From contig JAZUFG010000095.1 of NCBI GenBank assembly GCA_045640565.1, positions 1 through 64,000 on the forward strand: a stretch of 64,000 nucleotides of DNA. The letters run 5' to 3'. The translations under genes were made by a program, and so were the position numbers. Each line of letters begins with the position of its first letter. Positions within the stretch are counted from its first letter, which is position 1. The notes beneath the pieces were generated by a model. The model worked only from the letters and a program-made list of their open reading frames with translations. It searched no databases and was not told the DNA's origin. This document shows, piece after piece, positions 25,660 through 33,724 of this stretch. The DNA comes from RGIG3159 sp045640565 (GTDB lineage Bacteria; Bacillota; Clostridia; Oscillospirales; Oscillospiraceae).

Positions 25660-26612
25660 ATGTCAGCGAGCTTGTAAAAAATGTCGGTATCGTCCCTGCT
25701 ATTGCCATTGACAGCGCCGAGCAGGCAATTCCCCTTGCCAATGCCCTGAAGGAGGGCGGGATTCCCATTGCCGAAATCACCTTCCGGACGGCTGCAGGCC
25801 AGGAATCCATCCGTCGGGTCGCTAAGGAATGCCCCGAGGTCCTCGTAGGCGCAGGCACCGTCCTCACGGTGAAACAGGCCGAAGAAGCCCTGGCAGCCGG
25901 TGCCAAGTTCATCGTTTCCCCCGGCTATTTTGACGATGTTGTGAATTTCTGCGTGGAGCGGGATGTTCCCGTTTTCCCCGGCTGCTGCAATGCCTCCGAT
26001 CTTACCAAGGCAGTCAATGCGGGCCTGAAGGTGGTAAAGTTCTTCCCTGCCGAACAGAACGGCGGTGTTGCCGGCGTAAAGGCTCTGGCACCTGTCTTCC
26101 CTCTGGACTTCCTGCCCACCGGCGGTGTCAACCAGAAGAATATGATGGATTATCTTTCCTTCAACCGGGTTCATGCTGTAGGCGGCACCTGGATGGTCAA
26201 GAAGGATATGATCAATGCCGGCGAGTTTGAAAAGATTACCTCTATTTGCAAGGATGCCGTAAAGACCCTTCTCGGCCTGAGCATTGCCCATGTGGGTATC
26301 AACTGCGAAAATGCCGAAGAAGCCGAAAAGACAGCAAAGACGATCTGTGCGCTTTTTGATTTTGACTACAAGGCCGGTAATTCCTCCGATTTCGCGGGTA
26401 CGGCAGTGGAATGCATGAAGAGCCCCTTCCTGGGAAGCAAGGGCCATATCGCCATCGGAACCAACTCTGTGGACCGGGCTGTTTATCACTTGAGCCGCAG
26501 AGGCATCGAGTTTGATGAGAGCACCCGCAAGGTAGACGCCAAGGGCGCTTCAAAGGCCATCTATCTGAAGGGAGAATTTGGCGGCTTTGCCATTCATCTC
26601 ATGCAGAGATAA
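25656..26612 (+). CDS. KDPG/KHG aldolase fused to a VOC-like domain
   Basis: A 318-aa bifunctional-looking protein. Residues 1-205 are a class I KDPG/KHG aldolase. EITFRT holds the catalytic Glu (E40), VVKFFPAE the Schiff-base lysine (K128) and LPTGGV the phosphate loop. It cleaves 2-oxo-3-deoxy-6-phosphogluconate or 4-hydroxy-2-oxoglutarate to pyruvate. Residues about 208-318 (IAHVGINCENAEEA...FGGFAIHLMQ) look like a glyoxalase/VOC half-fold. Ordinary aldolases end near 210. The start overlaps the aminotransferase stop. Confidence 0.9.
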   Translation: MNVSELVKNVGIVPAIAIDSAEQAIPLANALKEGGIPIAEITFRTAAGQESIRRVAKECPEVLVGAGTVLTVKQAEEALAAGAKFIVSPGYFDDVVNFCVERDVPVFPGCCNASDLTKAVNAGLKVVKFFPAEQNGGVAGVKALAPVFPLDFLPTGGVNQKNMMDYLSFNRVHAVGGTWMVKKDMINAGEFEKITSICKDAVKTLLGLSIAHVGINCENAEEAEKTAKTICALFDFDYKAGNSSDFAGTAVECMKSPFLGSKGHIAIGTNSVDRAVYHLSRRGIEFDESTRKVDAKGASKAIYLKGEFGGFAIHLMQR

Positions 26613-26629
26613 GGCTCTCGGAGAAGAGA

Positions 26630-26667
26630 AAAACGCAATCCTTTTGCGGAAAAGGATTGCGTTTTTT
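26630..26667 (+). terminator. Intrinsic terminator after aldolase gene
   Basis: A perfect 16-bp stem with loop GCGG, ending in a T-run. Its descending arm contains the -35 box of the next promoter. Confidence 0.92.
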
Positions 26668-26684
26668 CGTTCTTGTGCTATACT
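26657..26684 (+). promoter_or_regulatory. Promoter for ceramidase-like gene
   Basis: TTGCGT (26657-26662), 16-base spacer, TATACT (26679-26684). The -35 box lies within the 3' arm of the preceding terminator. Confidence 0.5.
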
Positions 26685-26734
26685 TGTTCCCGGCGCCTCG
26701 GCGCAAATTTTAATCATAAAAGGTGGATTTCTAT

Positions 26735-28240
26735 ATGGCACAGTTGAAAATCGGCTGGTCCGAAGTGGACATCACTCCGAATAAGAAAGTGTCTCTTGCA
26801 GGTCAGTTCGCAGAGCGGATTTCTCAGTATGTGGAAAAGCCCCTGACGGTTACTGCTATGGCAGTGGAGTGCGGCGGCGATCAGATGGTCATCGTTGGCT
26901 GCGATATGCCCTCCATTCCCCACAAGCTGATGGTCGGAATCCGTGAGCTTTTGAAGGATAATAAACAGGGCCTGGATCCCATGAAGGTCCTTGTCTCTGC
27001 CATTCATACCCATACCGGTTATGCAACCGGCGGCGGACAGCGCACCAGCGAGAATGCCGGCCCCATGCTGGCCTGGAGAAATCTGCTTCTTTCCAGTTTG
27101 AAGCCCGGCCAGAAATATGTGGAAAAAGAAAATGTTACGGAGAATCCGGACATTCTTTCCACAGCAGAGGCTTTTGAGCTTGTCTCCACCTCCGTTGCCA
27201 AGGCTGCCTTGGAAGCTTGGGGACGCCGCGCTCCCGCTTCCTTTGCCAACGCTTTTGACCGCGCAGCCGTGGGTATGTGCCGCCGTGCTGCCTACAGCGA
27301 TAATACTGCCCAGATGTGGGGCAATACCAACACCGCCGTCTTCACGGAGGTAGAAGGCGGAAATGACTCCGGTGTCGAGCTCATGTATGTCTTTGATGAA
27401 AAGGAAAAGCTTACCGGTGTCGTGGTGAATCTTGCCTGCCCGGCTCAGTGCGTGCAGCACCGTATGTTTGTTTCTCCCGACTTCTGGGGCGAAACCAAAA
27501 AGCTCCTCCGGGAACGCTTCGGCGAAGATCTCTTCATGCTGCCCCTCTGCTCTGCTGCCGGTGACCAGTGCCCCGTTGACCTGGTTCGTTGGGTAGAGCC
27601 CGCTGAGAGTCTGAATGACCCCAACATCATTCGTGTGGATCCTCCCAAGAGAAAAGCGGACCCCTCTATGTTTGATCTGGAGGGCATGAAAAAGGCCGGC
27701 AAGCGGGTTGCCCGCGCAGTCTTTGATGCCTGGGATGACGGTCTGGGTGAGCATCAGTCCGATATTGAGTTTGTTCACCATGTCCACAATATGCAGCTCC
27801 CCATTCGCCGCTGCACCCTTTCCGAGTATAACGATTCCGTCAAGGCCGTAAAGGACTTCTGCCGGGACAAGGACGGCGATGTGGATTATAACGATCTTGC
27901 GAATCTGCAGCGTTATCTGGGCATCATCATCCGCAAGAAGGTTCAGGAAGAAGTGGATTGCCTGGATACGGAGGTCCATGTCATTCGGATGGGTTCCGTT
28001 GCCTTTGCTTCCAACCCCTTTGAGCTCTTCCTGGATTACGGCAACCAGATCAAGGCCCGTGCCAAGTGCGAGCAGACCTTCCTGATCCAGCTCTGCTGCG
28101 GCGCCGAGGGCTATCTGCCCACAGTCAAGGCAGAGAATCACGGCCACTATTCCGGCTTCATTGCTTCCGGCCAGTGCGGCCATGAGGGCGGCGACCTTTT
28201 GGTTCGTGAGACCCTGAAGGATATCAACAGCCTGTTCTGA
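26735..28240 (+). CDS. Neutral/alkaline-ceramidase-like protein, cytosolic
   Basis: A 501-aa protein whose start (GWSEVDITPNKKVSLAGQF), VGCDMPSI, VSAIHTHTGYATGGG and CPAQCVQ resemble the N-terminal catalytic domain of neutral ceramidases, including the histidine pair used for zinc. It has no signal peptide and no C-terminal Ig-like domain, so extracellular ceramide is unlikely to be its substrate; an amide hydrolase role is inferred. Codon use is strongly biased, suggesting high expression. AAAGGTGG precedes ATG 26735. Its own promoter and terminator make it a single-gene unit. Confidence 0.75.
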   Translation: MAQLKIGWSEVDITPNKKVSLAGQFAERISQYVEKPLTVTAMAVECGGDQMVIVGCDMPSIPHKLMVGIRELLKDNKQGLDPMKVLVSAIHTHTGYATGGGQRTSENAGPMLAWRNLLLSSLKPGQKYVEKENVTENPDILSTAEAFELVSTSVAKAALEAWGRRAPASFANAFDRAAVGMCRRAAYSDNTAQMWGNTNTAVFTEVEGGNDSGVELMYVFDEKEKLTGVVVNLACPAQCVQHRMFVSPDFWGETKKLLRERFGEDLFMLPLCSAAGDQCPVDLVRWVEPAESLNDPNIIRVDPPKRKADPSMFDLEGMKKAGKRVARAVFDAWDDGLGEHQSDIEFVHHVHNMQLPIRRCTLSEYNDSVKAVKDFCRDKDGDVDYNDLANLQRYLGIIIRKKVQEEVDCLDTEVHVIRMGSVAFASNPFELFLDYGNQIKARAKCEQTFLIQLCCGAEGYLPTVKAENHGHYSGFIASGQCGHEGGDLLVRETLKDINSLF

Positions 28241-28253
28241 GCAGGATTCCTTG

Positions 28254-28289
28254 CGCAAGGTTCCCTAAGGGGAGCCTTGCGTTATTTTT
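28254..28289 (+). terminator. Intrinsic terminator before azlC
   Basis: CGCAAGGTTCCC and GGGAGCCTTGCG pair with a TAAG loop, then TTATTTTT. It lies between the ceramidase-like gene and azlC; no promoter is evident in the 17 bases left before azlC. Confidence 0.88.
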
Positions 28290-28306
28290 GAGAAAGGAGG
28301 GATAGG

Positions 28307-29002
28307 ATGAAAAAGGGCTTACTTTTGAAAAAGGCATTTTGGAGCACGCTGCCGGTCATGGCGGGGTATTTGGTGCTGGGAATGGGCTTTGGCATGCTTA
28401 TGCTGTCCAAGGGCTTTTCCTTTCTTTGGACTCCTGCCATGAGCCTTTTCGTCTATGCCGGTTCCATGCAGTTCGCGGCGATATCCCTCCTCTCGGAAGG
28501 CGCCTCTTTTCTGACCGTGGGGCTGACGACCTTTCTTGTGAATGCCCGGCATATTTTTTATGGAATTTCCATGGTGGAGGAATACCGGAATCTGGGCTGG
28601 AAGAAGCCCTATCTAATCTTTACCCTGACGGACGAAACCTATTCTTTGGTGGTTTCCGGCGGGAAGGACCTGCCTCCGGAGGATCGGAAACGCTGGTATT
28701 TTCTGGTTTCCCTTCTGGACCATATTTGGTGGGTTTCCGGCAGCCTTTTGGGTGCCATTGCCGGTTCCCTTATGAAGATCAACACCAAGGGCCTGGATTT
28801 TGCGCTGACGGCTCTTTTCGTCTCCATCTTTGTGGACCAGTGGATTTCCTGTAAGGGGAAGGAACACTTTCCTGCCCTGGTCGGTTTGGGAGCTTCAACT
28901 CTCTGCCTGCTGATCTTCGGGCCGGAAAGCTTTCTCATCCCCTCTATGCTCCTGATTTTTGCTCTCCTTTTTATCCCGAAAAAGGAGGAAAAGACAGAAT
29001 GA
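28307..29002 (+). CDS. azlC: AzlC branched-chain amino-acid permease, large subunit
   Basis: A 231-aa inner-membrane protein with about 6-7 hydrophobic segments. The AzlC signature includes MGFGMLMLSKGFSFLW, FVYAGSMQFAAISLL and NARHIFYGISM. With AzlD it exports branched-chain amino acids or analogues in related bacteria. AAAGGAGG precedes the ATG. It overlaps azlD by ATGA. Expression must come from read-through of the terminator at 28254 or an unseen promoter. Confidence 0.93.
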   Translation: MKKGLLLKKAFWSTLPVMAGYLVLGMGFGMLMLSKGFSFLWTPAMSLFVYAGSMQFAAISLLSEGASFLTVGLTTFLVNARHIFYGISMVEEYRNLGWKKPYLIFTLTDETYSLVVSGGKDLPPEDRKRWYFLVSLLDHIWWVSGSLLGAIAGSLMKINTKGLDFALTALFVSIFVDQWISCKGKEHFPALVGLGASTLCLLIFGPESFLIPSMLLIFALLFIPKKEEKTE

Positions 29003-29319
29003 ATGCCTATCTTTTTGTCAGCCTTCTGATCATCTCTCTGGTGACGGTCCTAACCCGGGCTTTGCCCTTCCTGGCCTTCCGTGAGGGAACGCCGCCCTGG
29101 GTAAGCCGTTTGGGAAAGCTTTTGCCCGGCGCCATGATTGCCATGCTGGTGGTTTATTGCCTGAAGGGCCTTTCTTTCGGGAGCCTTTCAAGCTTCCTTC
29201 CGGAGCTGGTTTCCCTTGCTTTGGTTGCTTTTTTGCAGGCGTGGGAGAGAAAGACGCTCCTCAGCATCACGGCGGGAACGGTCCTTTATATGCTTTTGGT
29301 GCAGCTCGTTTTTGTATAA
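28999..29319 (+). CDS. azlD: AzlD branched-chain amino-acid transport, small subunit
   Basis: A 106-aa protein with three to four membrane helices and the AzlD motif RALPFLAF plus LGKLLPGAMIAMLVVYCLK. Start and azlC stop overlap, so the two subunits are translationally coupled. Confidence 0.92.
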   Translation: MNAYLFVSLLIISLVTVLTRALPFLAFREGTPPWVSRLGKLLPGAMIAMLVVYCLKGLSFGSLSSFLPELVSLALVAFLQAWERKTLLSITAGTVLYMLLVQLVFV

Positions 29320-29323
29320 AAGC

Positions 29324-29357
29324 AGACGGTGCAGTTTATGAAAACTGCACCGTCTTT
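29324..29357. terminator. Bidirectional terminator between azlD and the minus-strand operon
   Basis: A perfect 14-bp stem (AGACGGTGCAGTTT/AAACTGCACCGTCT) with a four-base loop. The plus strand runs into TTTT; the minus strand runs into GCTTTTAT. It serves both convergent transcripts. Confidence 0.88.
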
Positions 29358-29364
29358 TGTATGT

Positions 29365-30210
29365 TCATAGGAGTTCCTCTTCCGGAATATTGTCTTCGGC
29401 AGCTTCTCTCCGGCGGCAGAATCCGTTCAGCAGAAACGGAAGAAGCGCAGAGATTCCGAAGATCAGAAGCGGCAGGGGCTTGTGAAGACCGTCATAAACA
29501 GAGAAACCGAGACCCTTTGTGAGCATATAGACGGTTTCAAATACGAGAATGGCGGCAGCTGCAAGGATCTCTCCGAAAACGACCCACACAGATCGGGGAG
29601 AAAAGGCATAGTGTCTTTCTTCCCGCATCTGCATCTGCCAGTAGGGAAGGATTCTTTCGGGGATACAGCTCATAATGAGGAAAAGCACAATGCCGAGAAG
29701 TGCGGCGGAGAAGTTATTGGAGAAAATCATCAGGAATGTGTTGACGGCGGCCATATCCCCGGTCCAATCGAAGCTGACAGCCAGAATGCAGGAACAGGTG
29801 ACGACGGAAGAAAGGCCGCAGAGAAGATAACGAAGGAACCAATGGGGAGAATGCAGGCCGGGAGCAGTCAGAGGGGATTCCCGAAGGGCAGCGCCTGTTT
29901 GTTCCCAAATATGATAAGGGATCCATGCAGACGCAAAATTAGCCAAAAAGCCGGGAATGGAGAGAACAGTCAGGGAACCGCCGAGGTCACCGATCAGGTT
30001 GCCGATCGCACAGCCCCAGGCGCCTGCAGGCCCGAACCAGATACCGTAGCAGCAGGACAGCATATTGCAGATCCGGACCTCCGTGACTTCCGGGATAAAG
30101 ACGATTCCGGACTTGAAGATAACAGACAAAAATGCAAAGGTCGCTGCGCAGAATGCCATGCTTTTAACCATGGATGGGTATTTTCCCATGCGGAAAAGTT
30201 CACTTTTCAC
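29365..30210 (-). CDS. ECF-S/QueT-like membrane protein
   Basis: A 281-aa integral membrane protein with about 7-8 hydrophobic segments. The segment IPEVTEVRICNMLSCCYGIWFGPAG and GCAIGNLIGDLGG resemble S-components of energy-coupling-factor transporters, but it is longer than the usual 160-200 aa. The ligand is unknown. The start is GTG at 30210 with GGGGAGG upstream, overlapping the TGA of the phosphatase gene (GTGA). Last gene of the amidohydrolase-STAS-phosphatase operon. Confidence 0.65.
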   Translation of the reverse strand: MKSELFRMGKYPSMVKSMAFCAATFAFLSVIFKSGIVFIPEVTEVRICNMLSCCYGIWFGPAGAWGCAIGNLIGDLGGSLTVLSIPGFLANFASAWIPYHIWEQTGAALRESPLTAPGLHSPHWFLRYLLCGLSSVVTCSCILAVSFDWTGDMAAVNTFLMIFSNNFSAALLGIVLFLIMSCIPERILPYWQMQMREERHYAFSPRSVWVVFGEILAAAAILVFETVYMLTKGLGFSVYDGLHKPLPLLIFGISALLPFLLNGFCRRREAAEDNIPEEELL

Positions 30211-31952
30211 GGCTGTGTACCTCCCCGTATCTGCAGCGTCAGGGTGTTGATATCACCGGAAGCGTAGCTATGAGACAGAACCCTGTTTTTCGTAAGGAAG
30301 ATACCCATACCGCCGGGGGATCGCTCAGCAGGTGCGATTTTGATCGCAGGAGTCTGGGCTTCAAAGGGATCAAAGGAATGGCTGTCATCCTCAATTTGTA
30401 AAACAGGATTTTCAGAACGCGGCCAGACGGAAACGGTAATTTCCCCACTGCTGCCTTCCCGGTATCCGTAGCGGATGATATTAGAAACGATTTCTTCCAG
30501 AACAAGTTCCAAGTCGGCTATTGTGGCAGGATTCAGTCCTGATGATGTTAAATCCGCATGGATCTGTTCGACTGCATCCGAAAAAGCGGGGATTTCATTT
30601 TTAAAACTGCAGCGCAGGGGAACTTCCTTGAGGCCGAAAGCGAAAATAGCAATATCATCCGATTGGGCGGCACCCTCTGTGAAGGTGCGGACTGCGCCGA
30701 GCAGAGATTTCTGAACTTTTTCGGCATCTGCCTGCGGAAGGTAGGAAAGGGCTTTCTCCAGTCGCTCGGACCCGAAAAGCTCTTGCCTTGGATTTTCGGC
30801 CTCTGTCACACCGTCTGTGTAGGAAAGAAGATATTGTCCGGGGTGCAGCTGCAGGACAGCATTCCCGTAATGGGCATCTTTTCGGATCCCCAGTGCTGTT
30901 CCCCTGGGCCGTTCCATAGGGCTGGCTTTTTGGCCGGCTTCAATCAGATAGGGTGTCACATGCCCGGCGTTTGCATAGAGAAGTTCCCCGCTTTTCAGAT
31001 CCAGAATACCCGCAAAAGCTGTTACAAACATCTGTGCTTTATTGTTTTTGCAGAGCCGCTCATTCAGCGAGGAGAGAATTTCGTTCGGTGTCGAACAGCG
31101 GTGTGCAATTTCCTGAAAGAGGGTTTCTGCCCGGCTCATGGTGATAGAAGCGGGGATACCTTTGCCGGAAACGTCTCCGACGATGAACTTAAAATAGCGG
31201 CCGCCATCCAGAAGAAAACTGTAGAGATCACCGCCGACGGCATAGGCTGCTTCCAGATAGGCAGAGAGGTCCAGCCGGGGATCAATGGAAAAATTGTCCT
31301 CCAGCAGAGAACGCTGTATTCTCTTGGCAACGGCATTTTCAGATTTAGAAAAGCTTTCCTTTTCCCAGAATTCCTGCCGTTCATTCATATCGCTGATGAT
31401 CAGGATAAAGGCGATGACGGCACAGCCGTTGATAACGATCATGGGAAAAGAAATCTTATAGATAATAGCCTTTGCTGCTTCTATAGGCCGCACAAGGAAA
31501 ACGATCAGCAGCATGTGGCAGATCTCCAGGATGCCGACAATGATGCCGGAGAAAACAGCATCCGTCTTTGGAAAACGCTTGCGGCAATAGAAGGAGGTCA
31601 TAAAAGCCAACAGCATGGCACAAAGATCCGCTGCAAAAGTCTCTCCGGCGGTGAAGACAGATACGATCACCGTAGGAATCAGAACATAGAGAGAGATCAG
31701 GGGACCGAAGAGAAAGCCGGGCAGCACAATTCCGGCGATTCTGGTATCCACATAGAGGCCGGAAGAAAAATGTGCCCGCAGAAGAACACCGTAGAGAGCG
31801 ATGAAGAGAAAAACAGCCGAGGTAATCAGCCTTTTGGGGAGAGAGAGTTCCCGACCGTTACAAAGCTGAGAAAAAAAGCGTGCCCGGGAAAGCAGGTAGG
31901 AAAGGACAACGATCACGCTGGCTGTCTGGACGAAATCAAGGACTAATTTCAT
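30207..31952 (-). CDS. Membrane PP2C phosphatase fused to GHKL anti-sigma-type kinase domain
   Basis: A 581-aa signalling protein with three parts. Residues about 1-190 have five to six membrane helices with GFLFGP, like the 5TM receptor part of LytS. Residues about 225-440 are a SpoIIE/RsbU PP2C phosphatase (GGDLYSF, GDVSGKGIPA, SYTDGVTEAENP, QSDDIAIFAF; metal aspartates all present). Residues about 450-581 are an RsbW-like GHKL ATPase (LVLEEIVSNIIRYGY N-box, EDDSHSFDPF, GGMGIFLTKN). A membrane signal may thus control both dephosphorylation and phosphorylation of the STAS protein encoded just upstream (15 bases). The ribosome site is weak. Confidence 0.88.
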   Translation of the reverse strand: MKLVLDFVQTASVIVVLSYLLSRARFFSQLCNGRELSLPKRLITSAVFLFIALYGVLLRAHFSSGLYVDTRIAGIVLPGFLFGPLISLYVLIPTVIVSVFTAGETFAADLCAMLLAFMTSFYCRKRFPKTDAVFSGIIVGILEICHMLLIVFLVRPIEAAKAIIYKISFPMIVINGCAVIAFILIISDMNERQEFWEKESFSKSENAVAKRIQRSLLEDNFSIDPRLDLSAYLEAAYAVGGDLYSFLLDGGRYFKFIVGDVSGKGIPASITMSRAETLFQEIAHRCSTPNEILSSLNERLCKNNKAQMFVTAFAGILDLKSGELLYANAGHVTPYLIEAGQKASPMERPRGTALGIRKDAHYGNAVLQLHPGQYLLSYTDGVTEAENPRQELFGSERLEKALSYLPQADAEKVQKSLLGAVRTFTEGAAQSDDIAIFAFGLKEVPLRCSFKNEIPAFSDAVEQIHADLTSSGLNPATIADLELVLEEIVSNIIRYGYREGSSGEITVSVWPRSENPVLQIEDDSHSFDPFEAQTPAIKIAPAERSPGGMGIFLTKNRVLSHSYASGDINTLTLQIRGGTQP

Positions 31953-31967
31953 GGCCGTCCGATTTGC

Positions 31968-32267
31968 TTACACGATGGTGAAAAGTTCCGAAAATTCGGT
32001 CTCTTCAAGTACCTCCAGAACCTGGGCTTGCGGGTGCAGGATCGTCACGGAACCGTCCTTTTCGGAAACCGTGCGATAGAGCGTTAAAAGGGCGCGGACG
32101 CCTGCAGAGGTAATGAATGTGACATCCGTAAAATCCAGCTCAAAAATATTTCCGCTTTTTGCATAGGTCAGGAAGCACTGCTCAGCCTCCATGGCCCCTG
32201 CGATATCCAGCCGTCCCTTTAAAGTAACGGAAATGATACCATTAGCCTTAACGCCTTTAATTTCCAT
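31968..32267 (-). CDS. STAS anti-sigma-factor antagonist
   Basis: A 99-aa single STAS domain of the SpoIIAA/RsbV class. LKGRLDIAGAMEAE begins the fold and DFTDVTFITSAGVRALL contains the phosphorylatable serine (S54) in its conserved position. When dephosphorylated, such proteins bind GHKL kinases and release the kinase's other partner. AAGGAGG precedes the ATG. It lies between the amidohydrolase (11 bases) and the PP2C-GHKL gene. Confidence 0.92.
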   Translation of the reverse strand: MEIKGVKANGIISVTLKGRLDIAGAMEAEQCFLTYAKSGNIFELDFTDVTFITSAGVRALLTLYRTVSEKDGSVTILHPQAQVLEVLEETEFSELFTIV

Positions 32268-32278
32268 GAGAAACCTCC

Positions 32279-33622
32279 TTATTGTTCCTGCAGTTCGGGA
32301 ATTTTTGCTTTTTCAATGTCGCCGAGAATGCGGCAGCGGGATTTTTCGCACTCATAGAGGATCCGTTCCATGTCCAGAGTCGGATACTCGCCGTCCCGGT
32401 AGCAAATACGGCCGTCAACCATCGTCAGGACCACATCGGTTCCCGAGGCGGAGTAGACCAGATTGTTCAGCAGATCATAATTGGGCTTCATATAGGGTTT
32501 GTCCGTATCCAGCACCGTAAGATCGGCCTTGAAGCCCTCCCGGATGAGGCCGCTGTCCTCCCGGCATTGGGCAAGAGCGCCGGCCCTTGTGGCTGCGTAG
32601 AGGGTTTCGGAGGGGGTGATCAGGGTCGGGTCGTAATTTGAGCCTTTTTGCAGAAGGTTGAAGAAACGCATTTCTTCTATCATATTCATATTGTTATTGC
32701 TTGCCACGCTGTCTGTGCCAATGGCCACATTGACTCCCGCTGCCAAAAGGGAGGATACGGGGCAGATACCGCTGGCAAGCTTGGCATTGCTCTTGGGGCA
32801 GCTGGCAACCGTTACATGATGTTCCTTCAAAATTTCAATATCTTCATCATCAATATGGACACAGTGGGCTGCCACGGTAGGAACATCAAAAATTCCACAG
32901 TCGGAGAGGTAACGGACGGGGCTTCTGCGCTGATGGCGCTTGCGGCAGATATCTACTTCTCCCTGTGTTTCTGAGACATGGACATGCATGGTGGAATGAT
33001 GCTCGGCAGCCGCTTCCGCCATGGCCTTTGCAACTTTTTCCGTGGTAGTGTACTCAGAATGCAGGGCAAACTCCACATGCAGCCGTCCGTTGTCGGCACC
33101 GTCATATTTTTCAATGGTCTCGAGAGTTTTTTTATAGACCGGCAGGTCATAATAAGAACTGTTGTCCATCCAACTGACGGAGTTGGAGAGGTTGGCCTTC
33201 GCACCGCTTGCGATCAGCGCACGGGCCTGAGGTTCCTGGCTGAGGTACATTTCGCTGCAGGCACCGATGCCGAAGCGGAACATTTCGGCTGTGCCCATCA
33301 GGGTAGCATAGTAGATATCATCATCTGTCAGATGGGCTTCAAAGGGGAAAATACGCCCCTGCAGCCAATCCATCAGGGGGAGGTTTTCACCGAAACCTCG
33401 CATGAGGAACATGGGCAGATGGGTATGGGTATTATAAAATGCCGGAATCAGCATCCGGTCCTTGCCGGAGTAGATTTCGCCGAAATCTTCCAGCGGCGGC
33501 TGATCGGAAACGTAGGCGATCCGGTCTCCTTTGATGCCTACATACATATGTTCCCGGAGCCGGAACGCATCATCTACCATGGTAATATCGTGAAAAAGCA
33601 AAGAAATCGCCCTCTTTCGCAT
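32279..33622 (-). CDS. Amidohydrolase, MtaD-like (MTA/SAH deaminase family)
   Basis: A 447-aa metal-dependent deaminase. Metal and catalytic motifs are THTH, HVHVSET, AHCVHI and GTDSVASNNN, the last typical of 5'-methylthioadenosine/S-adenosylhomocysteine deaminases. It should deaminate an adenosine derivative or similar base; other amidohydrolases of the ATZ/TRZ class cannot be excluded. ATG 33622 lacks a ribosome site. A TTG at 33601 has GAGGG upstream and would give an N-terminus more like relatives, so it may be the true start. First gene of the STAS/phosphatase operon. Confidence 0.85.
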   Translation of the reverse strand: MRKRAISLLFHDITMVDDAFRLREHMYVGIKGDRIAYVSDQPPLEDFGEIYSGKDRMLIPAFYNTHTHLPMFLMRGFGENLPLMDWLQGRIFPFEAHLTDDDIYYATLMGTAEMFRFGIGACSEMYLSQEPQARALIASGAKANLSNSVSWMDNSSYYDLPVYKKTLETIEKYDGADNGRLHVEFALHSEYTTTEKVAKAMAEAAAEHHSTMHVHVSETQGEVDICRKRHQRRSPVRYLSDCGIFDVPTVAAHCVHIDDEDIEILKEHHVTVASCPKSNAKLASGICPVSSLLAAGVNVAIGTDSVASNNNMNMIEEMRFFNLLQKGSNYDPTLITPSETLYAATRAGALAQCREDSGLIREGFKADLTVLDTDKPYMKPNYDLLNNLVYSASGTDVVLTMVDGRICYRDGEYPTLDMERILYECEKSRCRILGDIEKAKIPELQEQ

Positions 33623-33660
33623 AAAAATCGGTTTTTCATGACGTGGAAGCTTTGAAATTC

Positions 33661-33689
33661 ATTCTAGCACATTCTCTTTTCTCTGACAA
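33661..33689 (-). promoter_or_regulatory. Sigma-A promoter of amidohydrolase-STAS-phosphatase operon
   Basis: TTGTCA (33684-33689), 17-base spacer, TAGAAT (33661-33666) on the minus strand, 39 bases before ATG 33622. No further promoter is seen between the four genes. Confidence 0.65.
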
Positions 33690-33724
33690 GGCCGGGCGGC
33701 GCAAAGGCAAGGGCCGCGCTGCCC

